Assembly (NCBI GenBank): GCA_963770315.1
Contig: CAVYPC010000002.1
Coordinates: 2,232,001-2,296,000 of the forward strand
Direction of reading: 5' to 3'
Length of the DNA stretch: 64,000 nucleotides
Origin: VRUE01 sp963770315
GTDB lineage: Bacteria > Actinomycetota > Thermoleophilia > Solirubrobacterales > 70-9
Shown here one piece after another: positions 8,240 through 16,028 of the stretch (position 1 is the first letter of the stretch; every line of letters starts with the position of its first letter). A model generated the notes under the pieces. The model made no database searches, was not told the origin of the DNA, and was given only the letters and a program-made list of their open reading frames with translations. A program made the position numbers and the translations under genes.

Positions 8240-8539
8240 TCAGGCAGCGACCCGAACGCCGACATCGAGCCGCACCGGACGGTCGGGGGCGGCGAGAGCA
8301 GCGTGCGCTGCTGCAATCAGTGCCTCCGTGTCCAAGTCATACCGCTCGGCCGCAACTTGAAGCGGCTTCTCGAAATCGTGCTTGTGGGTGCCGATCGCGT
8401 CGATCATCACCGGGCGATCCTCGAGGAAATGGACAACGACTGCGCCACCCTCGACCGGCACCCCATGATCAAGTCGATCAACCGGTTTCAGCTCGATCTC
8501 GATGGCGTCAGTCCTGCTCTCGTAGTCAGCTCGCACCAT
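8240..8539 (-). CDS. DUF2283-like small protein, probable antitoxin of a decayed pair
   Basis: A 99-aa acidic protein starting MVRADYESRTDAIEIEL, with a central GGAVVVHFLEDRPVMIDAI segment resembling the DUF2283 family, often found next to DUF4258 proteins as a putative toxin-antitoxin pair. The start used is the ATG at 8539 inside the downstream copy of a 34-bp tandem duplication. Ala-rich C-terminus. The family assignment is by pattern resemblance only. Confidence 0.55.
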   Translation of the reverse strand: MVRADYESRTDAIEIELKPVDRLDHGVPVEGGAVVVHFLEDRPVMIDAIGTHKHDFEKPLQVAAERYDLDTEALIAAAHAALAAPDRPVRLDVGVRVAA

Positions 8540-8591
8540 CAATCCAAATGGTAGAGGAGTCAGCTCGCACCATCAATCCAAATGGTAGAGG
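8524..8591. repeat. Perfect 34-bp tandem duplication at the toxin/antitoxin junction
   Basis: 8524-8557 is repeated exactly at 8558-8591. Each unit carries, on the minus strand, the toxin stop and antitoxin start junction (TTGATGG). Because 34 is not a multiple of three, the first ATG after the toxin stop opens only a 15-codon peptide, and the antitoxin must use the ATG in the second unit. Confidence 0.95.
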
Positions 8592-8749
8592 GTGATCACG
8601 GTGCTCATGTCGTCAAGGGCCAGCACCAGGCAGATCGGGATATCCCTGATTTTGCCGACGAAAAATGGATTTCCGTCTGGATCGGCACCCGAGCGTGAAG
8701 TGGTCGGGCGTATGGATATCGCGGTCGGGAAGGCCAGGTCTACCTTCGT
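8573..8749 (-). pseudogene. 5'-truncated DUF4258-like toxin remnant
   Basis: The last 58 codons resemble the C-terminal half of DUF4258-type small toxins: PDGNPFFVGKIRDIPICLVL followed by ALDDMSTVITLYHLD. The N-terminal half that normally begins such proteins is absent. Upstream the frame runs into the map coding sequence, where translation gives only frame-shadow composition, and there is no good start codon after the map stop. Read as a decayed gene inserted against the 3' end of map. Confidence 0.5.
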
Positions 8750-8750
8750 C

Positions 8751-9518
8751 CTACTCGTCCTCGTGCCAGGGCGTGAGAATCCGCGGCCCGTCGGCCGTGA
8801 CGGCGATCGTGAACTCGAAGTGGGCCGCCTGGGAGCCGTCCTGGGAGTAGACGGCCCAGCCGTCGTCGCCCATCCGCACCAGCGGGCCACCGGCGTTGAC
8901 CATCGGCTCGATCGCCAGCACCGTGCCCTCCTCCAGCTCCGGCCCCCGGCCGGGCTCGCCGAAGTTGGGGACCTGCGGATCCTCGTGCATATCGCGGCCG
9001 ATCCCGTGGCCGACCAGCGTACGGATAATCGAGAGCCCCTCGATCTCGACCGCCCGCTGGATCGCCGCCGAGACGTCGCCGAGGTGATTGCCCGGCCGCA
9101 TCTGCTCGGCGCCGGCGAACAGCGCGGCCTTGGTCACGTCGAGCAGCTTGCGCGCCTCCGGGGCGACCGATCCGATCGGGACGGTGAGCGCCGCGTCGGC
9201 CACCCAGCCGTCCTTGACGACACCGACGTCGATCGAGAGCACGTCGCCGCGCTTCAGCTCGTAGGCCCCGGGGATTCCGTGCACGACCATCGAGTTGGGC
9301 GAGGCGCAGATCGAGCCGGGAAAGCCACGGTAGCCCTTGAAGGCCGGCTCGGCGCCCTGCGAGCGGATGAACTTCTCCGCCGCGGTGTCGAGCTCCTTGG
9401 TCGTCACGCCGGCGCGCGCCTTGGCCGCAAGCATGCGCAGGCAGCGGACCAGAACCTGGCCCGAGGCCGCCATCTTGTCGAGCTGCTCAGGCGTCTTCTT
9501 GATGATCATGCGATACAC
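8751..9518 (-). CDS. map: Methionine aminopeptidase, type I
   Basis: Removes initiator methionine from nascent proteins. All five metal ligands are visible: Asp97 (SIDVG), Asp108 (ADAAL), His171 (VGHGIG), Glu204 (AIEPM) and Glu235 (HFEFT). Its 255 aa lack the N-terminal SH3-type extension of longer forms. A second ATG three codons in (9509) is an equally possible start. Follows adk by 21 nt in the secY-adk-map end of the spc operon. Confidence 0.97.
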   Translation of the reverse strand: MYRMIIKKTPEQLDKMAASGQVLVRCLRMLAAKARAGVTTKELDTAAEKFIRSQGAEPAFKGYRGFPGSICASPNSMVVHGIPGAYELKRGDVLSIDVGVVKDGWVADAALTVPIGSVAPEARKLLDVTKAALFAGAEQMRPGNHLGDVSAAIQRAVEIEGLSIIRTLVGHGIGRDMHEDPQVPNFGEPGRGPELEEGTVLAIEPMVNAGGPLVRMGDDGWAVYSQDGSQAAHFEFTIAVTADGPRILTPWHEDE

Positions 9519-9539
9519 GCTAGCCCCCCGGCAACGCCG

Positions 9540-10217
9540 CTAAATAGCCTCGTCGGCTTCCAGCTTCAGCGTAGCCAAAGAGCGGCGCAGCTCATCCGCC
9601 ACCGCATCCGGGGAGGCACTGCCGTCGATCCGTCGCAGCAGGCTCTGGTGGTCGTAGAGCTCGATCAGCGGCTCGGTCTTCTCGTGATAGGTCTGAAGCC
9701 GGTGGCGGATCACCTCGGGCTTGTCGTCGTCGCGGACGATCAGCTCGCTGCCGTCGACGTCGCACACGCCCTCGCGCTCGGGTGGATTGAAGTCGACGTG
9801 GAAGACGTGGCCGTTCTCGATGCAGGTGCGGCGGCCGCCCAGCCTCCGCATGACCTCCTCGTCGTCCGCGTCGATCAGCAGCACCGCTGTCAAGTCCCGT
9901 CCCAGCTCGCCGAGCTTCGCCGCCAGCGCTTCGGCCTGCGGCACAGTGCGCGGGAAGCCATCGAGGATGAAGCCGTCGGCCGCCTCTGCCGAATCGATCC
10001 GCTCGGCGATCGCGCCGACGATCACCTCGTCGGGCACCAGGTCGCCGCGGTCCATGTACTCCTTCGCCGCCCGGCCGAGCTCGGTTTCGTCGCGCACAGC
10101 CGCCCGCAGGATGTCCCCGGTCGCGTAGTAGGGAAGCTGCAGGTCTTCCTGCAGCCGCTCCCCCTGAGTTCCCTTCCCACTGCCGGGAGGGCCTAGAAGA
10201 ACGAGATTGAGCTCTAT
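9540..10217 (-). CDS. adk: Adenylate kinase (probable ATA start)
   Basis: Converts ATP + AMP to 2 ADP. The P-loop GPPGSGKGT is at residues 9-17, and the AMP-binding and LID segments follow (DGFPRT; GGRRTC). In the LID the usual four-ligand zinc site is only partly kept: CIEN and CDVD, so two Cys plus an Asp. No ATG, GTG or TTG occurs in frame near the expected N-terminus. The best start is ATA at 10217-10215 (IELNLVLLGPPG), whose ATAG overlaps the secY TAG by three bases exactly as ATGA or GTGA do elsewhere in the cluster. A sequencing error turning ATG into ATA would look the same. About 225 aa. Confidence 0.92.
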   Translation of the reverse strand: MELNLVLLGPPGSGKGTQGERLQEDLQLPYYATGDILRAAVRDETELGRAAKEYMDRGDLVPDEVIVGAIAERIDSAEAADGFILDGFPRTVPQAEALAAKLGELGRDLTAVLLIDADDEEVMRRLGGRRTCIENGHVFHVDFNPPEREGVCDVDGSELIVRDDDKPEVIRHRLQTYHEKTEPLIELYDHQSLLRRIDGSASPDAVADELRRSLATLKLEADEAI

Positions 10218-11488
10218 TTCAGGAACCCCTCGTAGTTGCGCATCATCAGCTGTGCCTCGAGCTGCTTGACGGTATCCAGAGCCACGCCGATCACGATCAG
10301 GATCGAGGTGCCGCCAAAGAAGAAGTTGGCCGAGGTCTGGCTGATCAAGATCGTCGGCAGCGCCGCCACCGCACCCAGGTAGAGGGCGCCGGGAAAGGTG
10401 AGCCGGGAGAGGATCCGGTCGAGGTACTCGGCGGTTGGGCGCCCGGGACGGACCCCGGGGATGAAGCCGCCGTATTTCTTCAGGTTGTCGGCCTGGTCGA
10501 CCGGGTTGAAGGTGACCGCCGTGTAGAAGTAGGTGAAGATGATGATGAAGAACACCTCGCCTATCACGTAGGCCCAGCCGTTGGGGCTGAAGAAGGCGGC
10601 GAAATCGAGCGCCGCCGGGGTGTTGAGCAGCTGGCCGATCGTCGGCGGGAAGGCCATGATCGAGGCGGCGAAGATGACTGGGATCACGCCCGCCATGTTG
10701 ACCCGCAGCGGCAGGTAGGTCGACCCGCCGGAGGTCATTTTGCGCCCGACCATGCGTTTCGCGTACTGGACCGGGATGCGGCGCTGCCCCTCCTGGACGA
10801 AGACGATCGCGACGATCACTGCCAGCGCGATGAACGGCATCATCACGACGAAGACCTGATCGGGATTGGTCCACCAGGCGGTCAGCCCGTTGGGGATGCG
10901 CGAGACGATCGAGGCGAAGATCATCAACGAGATGCCGTTGCCCACGCCCCGCTGGGTGATCAGCTCGCCGAGCCACATCAGGAGGGTGCAGCCGGCCGTC
11001 AGACAGATCACGATCAGCAGGACTTTGGGGCCGGTGAGGCTGCCGAGGACGTTGCCTCCCCCGGCCTGGTTGCCGAAGGAGCGGAAGAGGAAGACGTAGC
11101 CGAAGGACTGCGCGAAGGCCAGCCCGACGGTGAGATAGCGGGTGTACTGGGTGATCTTCTGCTGGCCGACCTCACCCTCTTTCTGCAGTTTCTCCAGCGA
11201 CGGCACGACCACCGTGAGGAGCTGCAGGATGATCGAGGCGGTGATGTAGGGCATGATCCCCAGGGCGAAGAGGGAGAGGCGCGAAAGACCGCCGCCCGAG
11301 AAGAGGTTGAGGAAGCCGAGGATGTTGCTGCCGGCGAAGTTGTTTCCCAGTTCCTTGACCGCGTTCGCGTCGACGCCCGGCGCGGGGATGTAGGCGCCGA
11401 GCCGGTACAGCAGCAGCATCGCCGCGGTGAACGCAAGCTTCTTGCGGATGTCCGCGACGCTGAAAGCGTTCGCAATAGTCCTGAGCAT
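10214..11488 (-). CDS. secY: Protein translocase subunit SecY
   Basis: Membrane channel of the Sec export pathway. The 424-aa hydrophobic protein has about ten membrane segments; the family signatures GIMPYITASIILQLL and the cytoplasmic loop QRRIPVQYAKRM are present. Its ATG overlaps the rplO TAA in TAATG, and its stop overlaps the probable adk start. Works with SecE, encoded at 40010-40534. Confidence 0.98.
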   Translation of the reverse strand: MLRTIANAFSVADIRKKLAFTAAMLLLYRLGAYIPAPGVDANAVKELGNNFAGSNILGFLNLFSGGGLSRLSLFALGIMPYITASIILQLLTVVVPSLEKLQKEGEVGQQKITQYTRYLTVGLAFAQSFGYVFLFRSFGNQAGGGNVLGSLTGPKVLLIVICLTAGCTLLMWLGELITQRGVGNGISLMIFASIVSRIPNGLTAWWTNPDQVFVVMMPFIALAVIVAIVFVQEGQRRIPVQYAKRMVGRKMTSGGSTYLPLRVNMAGVIPVIFAASIMAFPPTIGQLLNTPAALDFAAFFSPNGWAYVIGEVFFIIIFTYFYTAVTFNPVDQADNLKKYGGFIPGVRPGRPTAEYLDRILSRLTFPGALYLGAVAALPTILISQTSANFFFGGTSILIVIGVALDTVKQLEAQLMMRNYEGFLK

Positions 11489-12015
11489 TACGGCTCCAGA
11501 GTGTGACAGGAACCGCCGGCTGCCTCGATCTTCTCCCTGGCGGCAGCGCTGAAGCCGTGCGCGTGGATCTCGAGCTTCTTCGAAATCTCCCCGCGGGCGA
11601 GGATCTTGACCGGGTCCGAGCGCTTCGCCAGGCCCTTTTCCTTGAGCGAGTCCGGGGTCACCTCGGCGCCGGCATCGAAGCGCTCCTCGAGGTCGGCGAG
11701 GTTGACGGGCTGCGTCGCGGTGCGGAAGTTCTCGAATGGCATCGACTGCTTTTTGTGCGGGCCGCGAAGCTTTCGCATCCGCATGTGGATCGGGTTCTGG
11801 CCGCCCTCGTAACCCGCCTTGCGCTTGCGGCCTGAGCGCGCGCCGGCACCCTTGTGCCCGCGGCCGGAGGTCTTCCCCAGCCCGCTGCCCTCGCCGCGGC
11901 CGATCCGCTTGCGTGGCCGTTTGGAGCCGGGCTTGGGCGAGAGGTTGTGAAGCCCGATCTCCAGCGAGCGCTCGCTGGGCGCGGCGTCTTTGGCTTTCGC
12001 GTCTTTCTCAGCCAC
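11488..12015 (-). CDS. rplO: 50S ribosomal protein L15
   Basis: Late-assembly large-subunit protein. The glycine-rich stretch KRIGRGEGSGLGKTSGRGHK is the L15 hallmark. GTG start at 12015 overlaps the rpmD end by 8 nt, giving 175 aa. About 25 residues precede the usual LHNLSPKPGSK start, a modest N-terminal extension rich in Lys/Ala/Asp. Confidence 0.97.
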   Translation of the reverse strand: MAEKDAKAKDAAPSERSLEIGLHNLSPKPGSKRPRKRIGRGEGSGLGKTSGRGHKGAGARSGRKRKAGYEGGQNPIHMRMRKLRGPHKKQSMPFENFRTATQPVNLADLEERFDAGAEVTPDSLKEKGLAKRSDPVKILARGEISKKLEIHAHGFSAAAREKIEAAGGSCHTLEP

Positions 12016-12187
12016 CGTCGACCTCCACCAGATGCGACACGACCCGGATCTGGCCCTGCAACTGAGGGGAGTCTTTCTTCTCCACGGCAGAACCGATCTT
12101 CCCCAGCCCAAGCGCGTAAAGCGTCGCTTTCTGACTGGGGTTGCTGCCGTTAGCCGACCGAATCTGCTTGACCTTGACGGCGCTCAC
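12008..12187 (-). CDS. rpmD: 50S ribosomal protein L30
   Basis: A 59-aa protein beginning VSAVKVKQIRSANGSNPSQK (GTG start) and containing ATLYALGLGKIG, the conserved L30 core, and ending RVVSHLVEVDGG. Its GTGA start overlaps the rpsE stop by four bases. Standard place between rpsE and rplO in the spc operon. Confidence 0.96.
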   Translation of the reverse strand: MSAVKVKQIRSANGSNPSQKATLYALGLGKIGSAVEKKDSPQLQGQIRVVSHLVEVDGG

Positions 12188-12954
12188 GACTGCTCCTCAG
12201 CTTTGGTCTCCTCAGTGGCCGGGGCAGTCGTCTCCCCGGCCGGAACCCCCTCAGCTGCCGCGGCATCGGCCTCTCCGGCGGGTGGCGCGGTAGGGGGGAC
12301 CTCCTCCGAGGAAGCTTTAGCTACCGCAGGAGGAGGTGGGTCCCCTGCGGTGACAGGACCCGCGGCTGAGGCGTCAGAACCCTCGGCCGAAATGGTGGTA
12401 GCCCCGTTCGTCTTCTCAACTCCAAGCACCTGAGCAACGGTCAACCCGCGAAGCTCAGCGACCTCCTCGGGCCGCCGCAACCGAACCAGCCCGTCCATCG
12501 TCGCCTTGACCAGGTTGATCGGGTTCTGCGTGCCGATGCTCTTGGTCAGCACGTCGCGGACACCGCCGAGCTCGAGCACGGCGCGGACGCCGCCGCCGGC
12601 GATGACGCCGGTACCGGGGCTGGCCGGGCGCAGGACGACGTGCCCGGCGCCGTAGCGACCGATGATTTTGTGGGTCAGCGTCTGCCCGTATTTGGGCACG
12701 CGGATCAAGCTCTTGCGCGCGTTCTCGACCGCCTTCTGGATCGCCAGCGGAACCTCGCGAGCCTTGCCGTAGCCGATCCCGACGACGCCCTCTTCGTCGC
12801 CAACCGCGACGAGCGCGGTGAAGGAGAAGCGACGGCCGCCCTTGACCACCTTGGCGACGCGGTTGATCTCGATCACCCGCTCCTGGAGATCGAGCCCCCG
12901 CGGGCTCACCGTCTCCACATTGGTCATGTCCATGCCCTTCATCGGACCGGACAA
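12184..12954 (-). CDS. rpsE: 30S ribosomal protein S5 with long acidic C-terminal tail
   Basis: S5 helps decoding fidelity at the mRNA entry side. Residues 20-183 are a normal S5 (RRFSFTALVAVGD, GYGKAREVPLAIQKA). Residues 184-256 form an unusual Ala/Pro/Glu-rich, probably disordered acidic tail. The DNA of the tail contains strong inverted repeats (GGCCGGGG/CCCCGGCC near 12220; a longer stem near 12291-12354) and a 16-base run identical to the rplE tail. The start could be 12954 or an in-frame ATG at 12927. Confidence 0.96.
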   Translation of the reverse strand: MSGPMKGMDMTNVETVSPRGLDLQERVIEINRVAKVVKGGRRFSFTALVAVGDEEGVVGIGYGKAREVPLAIQKAVENARKSLIRVPKYGQTLTHKIIGRYGAGHVVLRPASPGTGVIAGGGVRAVLELGGVRDVLTKSIGTQNPINLVKATMDGLVRLRRPEEVAELRGLTVAQVLGVEKTNGATTISAEGSDASAAGPVTAGDPPPPAVAKASSEEVPPTAPPAGEADAAAAEGVPAGETTAPATEETKAEEQS

Positions 12955-12985
12955 GGTAGCTGAATGGGCAAGGCGCGGTTGGCCA

Positions 12986-13339
12986 TCAGAACTTCAGGCC
13001 TTTCTCGCGGGCTCCTTCGGCCAGCGCCTTGACGCGGCCGTGGAACTTGTAACCGCCGCGATCGAAGACGCAGGTCTCGACGCCGGCGGACTTGGCGCGC
13101 TCTGCAAGCAGCTCTCCCGCCCGCTTCGCCTGCCCGCTCGCGGACAGCTTGCGCAGCTCCGGCTCGGTCCAGTTGACGGCGGCCAGGGTGTGGCCGGCGG
13201 CGTCGTCGACGAGCTGGGCGAAGATGCCGTGGTTGGAGCGGTAGACAGAGAGGCGCGGCCGCTCGGCGCTGCCGACGATGCGGGCGCGGACGCGGCGACG
13301 GCGGCGCAGGCGCTGCTGGCGCTTGGTCATGACGGTCAT
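12986..13339 (-). CDS. rplR: 50S ribosomal protein L18
   Basis: Binds 5S rRNA with L5 and L25. The 117 aa contain RPRLSVYRSNHGIFAQLVDD and the terminal GYKFHGRVKALAEGARE motif. The ATG overlaps the rplF TGA by four bases (ATGA). Confidence 0.98.
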   Translation of the reverse strand: MTVMTKRQQRLRRRRRVRARIVGSAERPRLSVYRSNHGIFAQLVDDAAGHTLAAVNWTEPELRKLSASGQAKRAGELLAERAKSAGVETCVFDRGGYKFHGRVKALAEGAREKGLKF

Positions 13340-13869
13340 GCGCGCTTACCCACCTTGCGGGCGACGTGCTCGCCGCGGTAGCGGATCCCCTTGCCCTTGT
13401 AGGGCTCCGGCGGGCGGCGCTTGCGGATGTCCGCTGCGACCTGCCCGACCAGCTGCTTGTCGATCCCCCGCACGATTATCTCGGTCTGCTGCGGGACCTC
13501 GAACTCGATCCCCTCGGGGGGCTCGATCGAGACCGGGTGGGAGTAGCCGAGCGCCAGCTCAAGGCCCTTGCCCTTGAGCTGGGCGCGGTAGCCGACGCCC
13601 TGGATCTCCAGCCGCTTCTCGAAGCCGTCGGTGACGCCCTCGACCATGTTCGCGATCAGGCTCCGGGTCAGCCCGTGGAGGGCGCGGTGCTCGCCGCGGT
13701 CGGTCGGGCGCTGCACGGTGACCGCGCCATCGTCCTGCTCGACCTTCATCTCGGCAGAGAGGCTTTGCGCCAACTCGCCCTTCGGCCCTTTGACCGCGAC
13801 CCGCCCAGGGGCAAGCTCGACCGTGACGGACTCGGGAACGGGGATCGGCTTTCTTCCAATTCGACTCAT
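13336..13869 (-). CDS. rplF: 50S ribosomal protein L6
   Basis: Large-subunit protein at the base of the stalk near the GTPase factor site. The 177 aa show the L6 start MSRIGRKPIPVP and the C-terminal KRRPPEPYKGKGIRY signature. Followed by rplR with a 4-nt overlap; 16 nt after rpsH. Confidence 0.98.
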   Translation of the reverse strand: MSRIGRKPIPVPESVTVELAPGRVAVKGPKGELAQSLSAEMKVEQDDGAVTVQRPTDRGEHRALHGLTRSLIANMVEGVTDGFEKRLEIQGVGYRAQLKGKGLELALGYSHPVSIEPPEGIEFEVPQQTEIIVRGIDKQLVGQVAADIRKRRPPEPYKGKGIRYRGEHVARKVGKRA

Positions 13870-13885
13870 CGCTGAATGTCCTCGA

Positions 13886-14281
13886 TCACCAGACGTAGGC
13901 GACGACCTCGCCGCCGACGCCTTTCGCCTTCGCTTCGTGCCCGGTCATCACGCCAACCGAGGTGCTGACGATCGCCGTGCCGCTGCCGCCGTGCACGCGC
14001 GGCACTTCCTTGTGATCGACGTAGCGTCGCCGCCCCGGCCGCGAGACCCGCTCCAGCCCGATGATCACCGGGCGGCGGTCCTCGGTGTACTTGAGCGTGA
14101 TCTCGATCGCCTCGCCGACCTTGGCCGGCTTGCGGTGGAAATCGCGGATATAGCCCTGCTCCTTGAGGATCCGCGACATCTCTTCCTTCAGGCGCGAGGC
14201 GGGAATCTGCACGTCGTCGTGACCGGAGCCGAGCGCGTTGCGGATCCGGGTCAGGTAATCGGCTATCGGGTCGTTCAGCAT
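13886..14281 (-). CDS. rpsH: 30S ribosomal protein S8
   Basis: Primary 16S rRNA binder in the central domain. The 131 aa start MLNDPIADYLTRIRNALGSG and end with the conserved GTAIVSTSVGVMTGHEAKAK segment. S8 represses the spc operon in E. coli by binding the L5 region; such a site was not tested here. Confidence 0.98.
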   Translation of the reverse strand: MLNDPIADYLTRIRNALGSGHDDVQIPASRLKEEMSRILKEQGYIRDFHRKPAKVGEAIEITLKYTEDRRPVIIGLERVSRPGRRRYVDHKEVPRVHGGSGTAIVSTSVGVMTGHEAKAKGVGGEVVAYVW

Positions 14282-14288
14282 CGTTCTC

Positions 14289-14474
14289 CTACCAGCTCGA
14301 CTTGGTCATGCCGGGCACGTAACCCTCGTGGGCGGCCTCGCGCAGGCAGATCCGGCAGAGGCCGAACTTGCGGTAGTAGCCCCGCGGGCGCCCGCAACGG
14401 CGGCAGCGGTTGTATTCGCGGGATTTGAACTTGGCCTTGCGCGACTGCTTGACCTTCATGGAAGTCTTAGCCAT
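14289..14474 (-). CDS. rpsN: 30S ribosomal protein S14, type Z
   Basis: A 61-aa S14 of the short zinc-binding type: two CxxC pairs (CRRCGR and CRICLR) around the RGYYRKFGL segment. Start codon lies 8 nt inside the rplE end. Typical place between rplE and rpsH. Confidence 0.97.
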   Translation of the reverse strand: MAKTSMKVKQSRKAKFKSREYNRCRRCGRPRGYYRKFGLCRICLREAAHEGYVPGMTKSSW

Positions 14475-15312
14475 CTGAGCTCTCCTTATCGTCCTGCGCG
14501 TCGGCCTCTCCGGCGGCTGGCGTGGAGGTGGGCTCCTCGCCCGCAGCCTGCGAGGACGAGGAGTCCTCCTCCGCGACAGGATCCGCCGGTTGAGGCGTCG
14601 CGTATGCGTCAGGGTTCTCCTCTTTCAACTGTTCCAGGGCGGCCTGCTCGGCCTCGGCCCGCTGGCGGGCCTCCTCCTTGCGCCGCTCCTCCTCCGCCTC
14701 GGCCTCAGCCTCGGCAGCAGCGCCCGGGCGGCCCTCTTTGGCGAACGGCATGCCCAGCCCGAGCAACAGCTCGAAGGCCTCGATGTCGGTCTGCGCGGAG
14801 GTCGCAATGGTGACGTCGAGGCCGCGCACCTCGTCGATCGAGTCGTAATCGATTTCCGGGAAGATGAGTTGCTCGCGGACCCCCATCGAGTAGTTGCCAC
14901 GGCCATCGAAGGAGCGCGGGTTGAGTCCGCGGAAGTCGCGGATGCGCGGCACCGCGATCGAGGTCAGCCGGTCGAAGAACTCCCACATCCGCGCCCGGCG
15001 CAGGGTTACCGAGAGGCCGACCGGCATCCCCTCGCGGACCTTGAAGGAGGCGATCGACTTGCGCGCCCGCCGCACGCTGGGCTGCTGGCCGGCAATCGTC
15101 GCCAGCTGCTCCTGCGCGGCCTCGAGCATTTTCGCGTTCTGCTTCGCCTCTCCGACCCCCATGTTGAGGACGATCTTCTGCAGGCGCGGCAGCTGCATCG
15201 GCGTCGAGTAGCCGAATTTCCGCGTCAGCGCCGGCGCCACCTCCTGCTCGTAGAGCTCGCGCATGCGGGGCGGTGGCGCGGCCTGGGACTGGGGAGTCGT
15301 CGCGGCCTCCAT
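14467..15312 (-). CDS. rplE: 50S ribosomal protein L5 with long Glu/Ala-rich C-terminal tail
   Basis: L5 binds 5S rRNA in the central protuberance. Residues 1-194 are a complete L5 (RELYEQEVAPALTRKFGY; LNMGVGEAKQNAK; DVTIATSAQTDIEAF), which normally would end here at about 180-190 aa. Residues 195-281 are an added segment: first a Glu/Arg/Ala helical stretch (EAEAEAEEERRKEEARQRAE), then an acidic Ser/Pro/Ala tail. ATG overlaps the rplX stop in TGATG. The extra segment is in frame and lacks stops, so it appears expressed. Confidence 0.96.
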   Translation of the reverse strand: MEAATTPQSQAAPPPRMRELYEQEVAPALTRKFGYSTPMQLPRLQKIVLNMGVGEAKQNAKMLEAAQEQLATIAGQQPSVRRARKSIASFKVREGMPVGLSVTLRRARMWEFFDRLTSIAVPRIRDFRGLNPRSFDGRGNYSMGVREQLIFPEIDYDSIDEVRGLDVTIATSAQTDIEAFELLLGLGMPFAKEGRPGAAAEAEAEAEEERRKEEARQRAEAEQAALEQLKEENPDAYATPQPADPVAEEDSSSSQAAGEEPTSTPAAGEADAQDDKESSDG

Positions 15313-15653
15313 CAGAAAGCCACCCCGCTCCGCTTCGCGAACCGCTCGCGTTTGCCGCCTTTGCCGATGCGCACGCCGACCCGGGTCGGCTTGTTGTCTT
15401 TGGGGTCGAGCAGCATCACATTGGAGACGTGGATCGACCCCTCCTTCTCGACGATCCCGCCGAGCTGCTGGCCAGCTTTCTGCACGTCCTGGGTCGGCCG
15501 TGCTTTTTCGTGCCGCTTGACCATGTTGATGCCCTCGACATAGACGAAGCTGCGCTTCGGATCGGTGCGCAGCACACGGCCGGTCTTGCCGGAGTCCTTG
15601 CCACCGATCACCTTCACCGTGTCGCCGGTCCTCACCTTCATCCCCCTGGCCAT
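15312..15653 (-). CDS. rplX: 50S ribosomal protein L24
   Basis: Assembly initiator for the large subunit. The 113 aa contain the KOW motif near the N-terminus (KVRTGDTVKVIGGKDSGKTG) and the INMVKRHEK segment. Coupled at both ends by one-base overlaps with rplN and rplE. Confidence 0.98.
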   Translation of the reverse strand: MARGMKVRTGDTVKVIGGKDSGKTGRVLRTDPKRSFVYVEGINMVKRHEKARPTQDVQKAGQQLGGIVEKEGSIHVSNVMLLDPKDNKPTRVGVRIGKGGKRERFAKRSGVAF

Positions 15654-16024
15654 CAGAGAACCTCCGGCGCAAGCGAGACGATTTTCATGAAGTTGCGATC
15701 GCGCAGCTCGCGGGCGACCGGCCCGAAGATGCGCGTGCCGCGCGGGTTGTTGCTGGCCGGGTCGATCAGCACGGCGGCATTCTCGTCGAAGGAGATATAG
15801 GTGCCGTCGGAGCGGCCGAGCTGCTTGCGTGTTCGCACGACGACGGCCTGCACGACCTCGCCCTTGCGGACCGCCCCCTGCGGGCTGGCCTGTTTGACGG
15901 TCGCCGTGATCACGTCGCCGACGCCGGCGTAGCGGCGGTGGGAGCCGCCCTTGACCCGGATGCAGAGGATCTCCCGCGCGCCCGAGTTGTCGGCGACCTT
16001 CAGTCTGGACTCCTGCTGGATCAT
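15653..16024 (-). CDS. rplN: 50S ribosomal protein L14
   Basis: Binds 23S rRNA at the subunit interface. The 123 aa begin MIQQESRLKVADNSGAREIL, the family signature, and end FMKIVSLAPEVL. Upstream in-frame codons belong to the rpsQ region and are not part of this gene. The gap to rpsQ is 4 nt. Confidence 0.98.
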   Translation of the reverse strand: MIQQESRLKVADNSGAREILCIRVKGGSHRRYAGVGDVITATVKQASPQGAVRKGEVVQAVVVRTRKQLGRSDGTYISFDENAAVLIDPASNNPRGTRIFGPVARELRDRNFMKIVSLAPEVL

Positions 16025-16028
16025 CGCT

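Noticed and set aside
8750..8890. Using the ATG at 8890 as start of the DUF4258-like toxin
   Set aside because: This would place 47 codons inside map in a shadow frame with Ser/Arg/Pro composition, unlike any toxin N-terminus.
10218..10976. Extension of the adk frame upstream into secY
   Set aside because: The extra 250 codons are secY DNA in another frame; adk homology begins only at about 10217.
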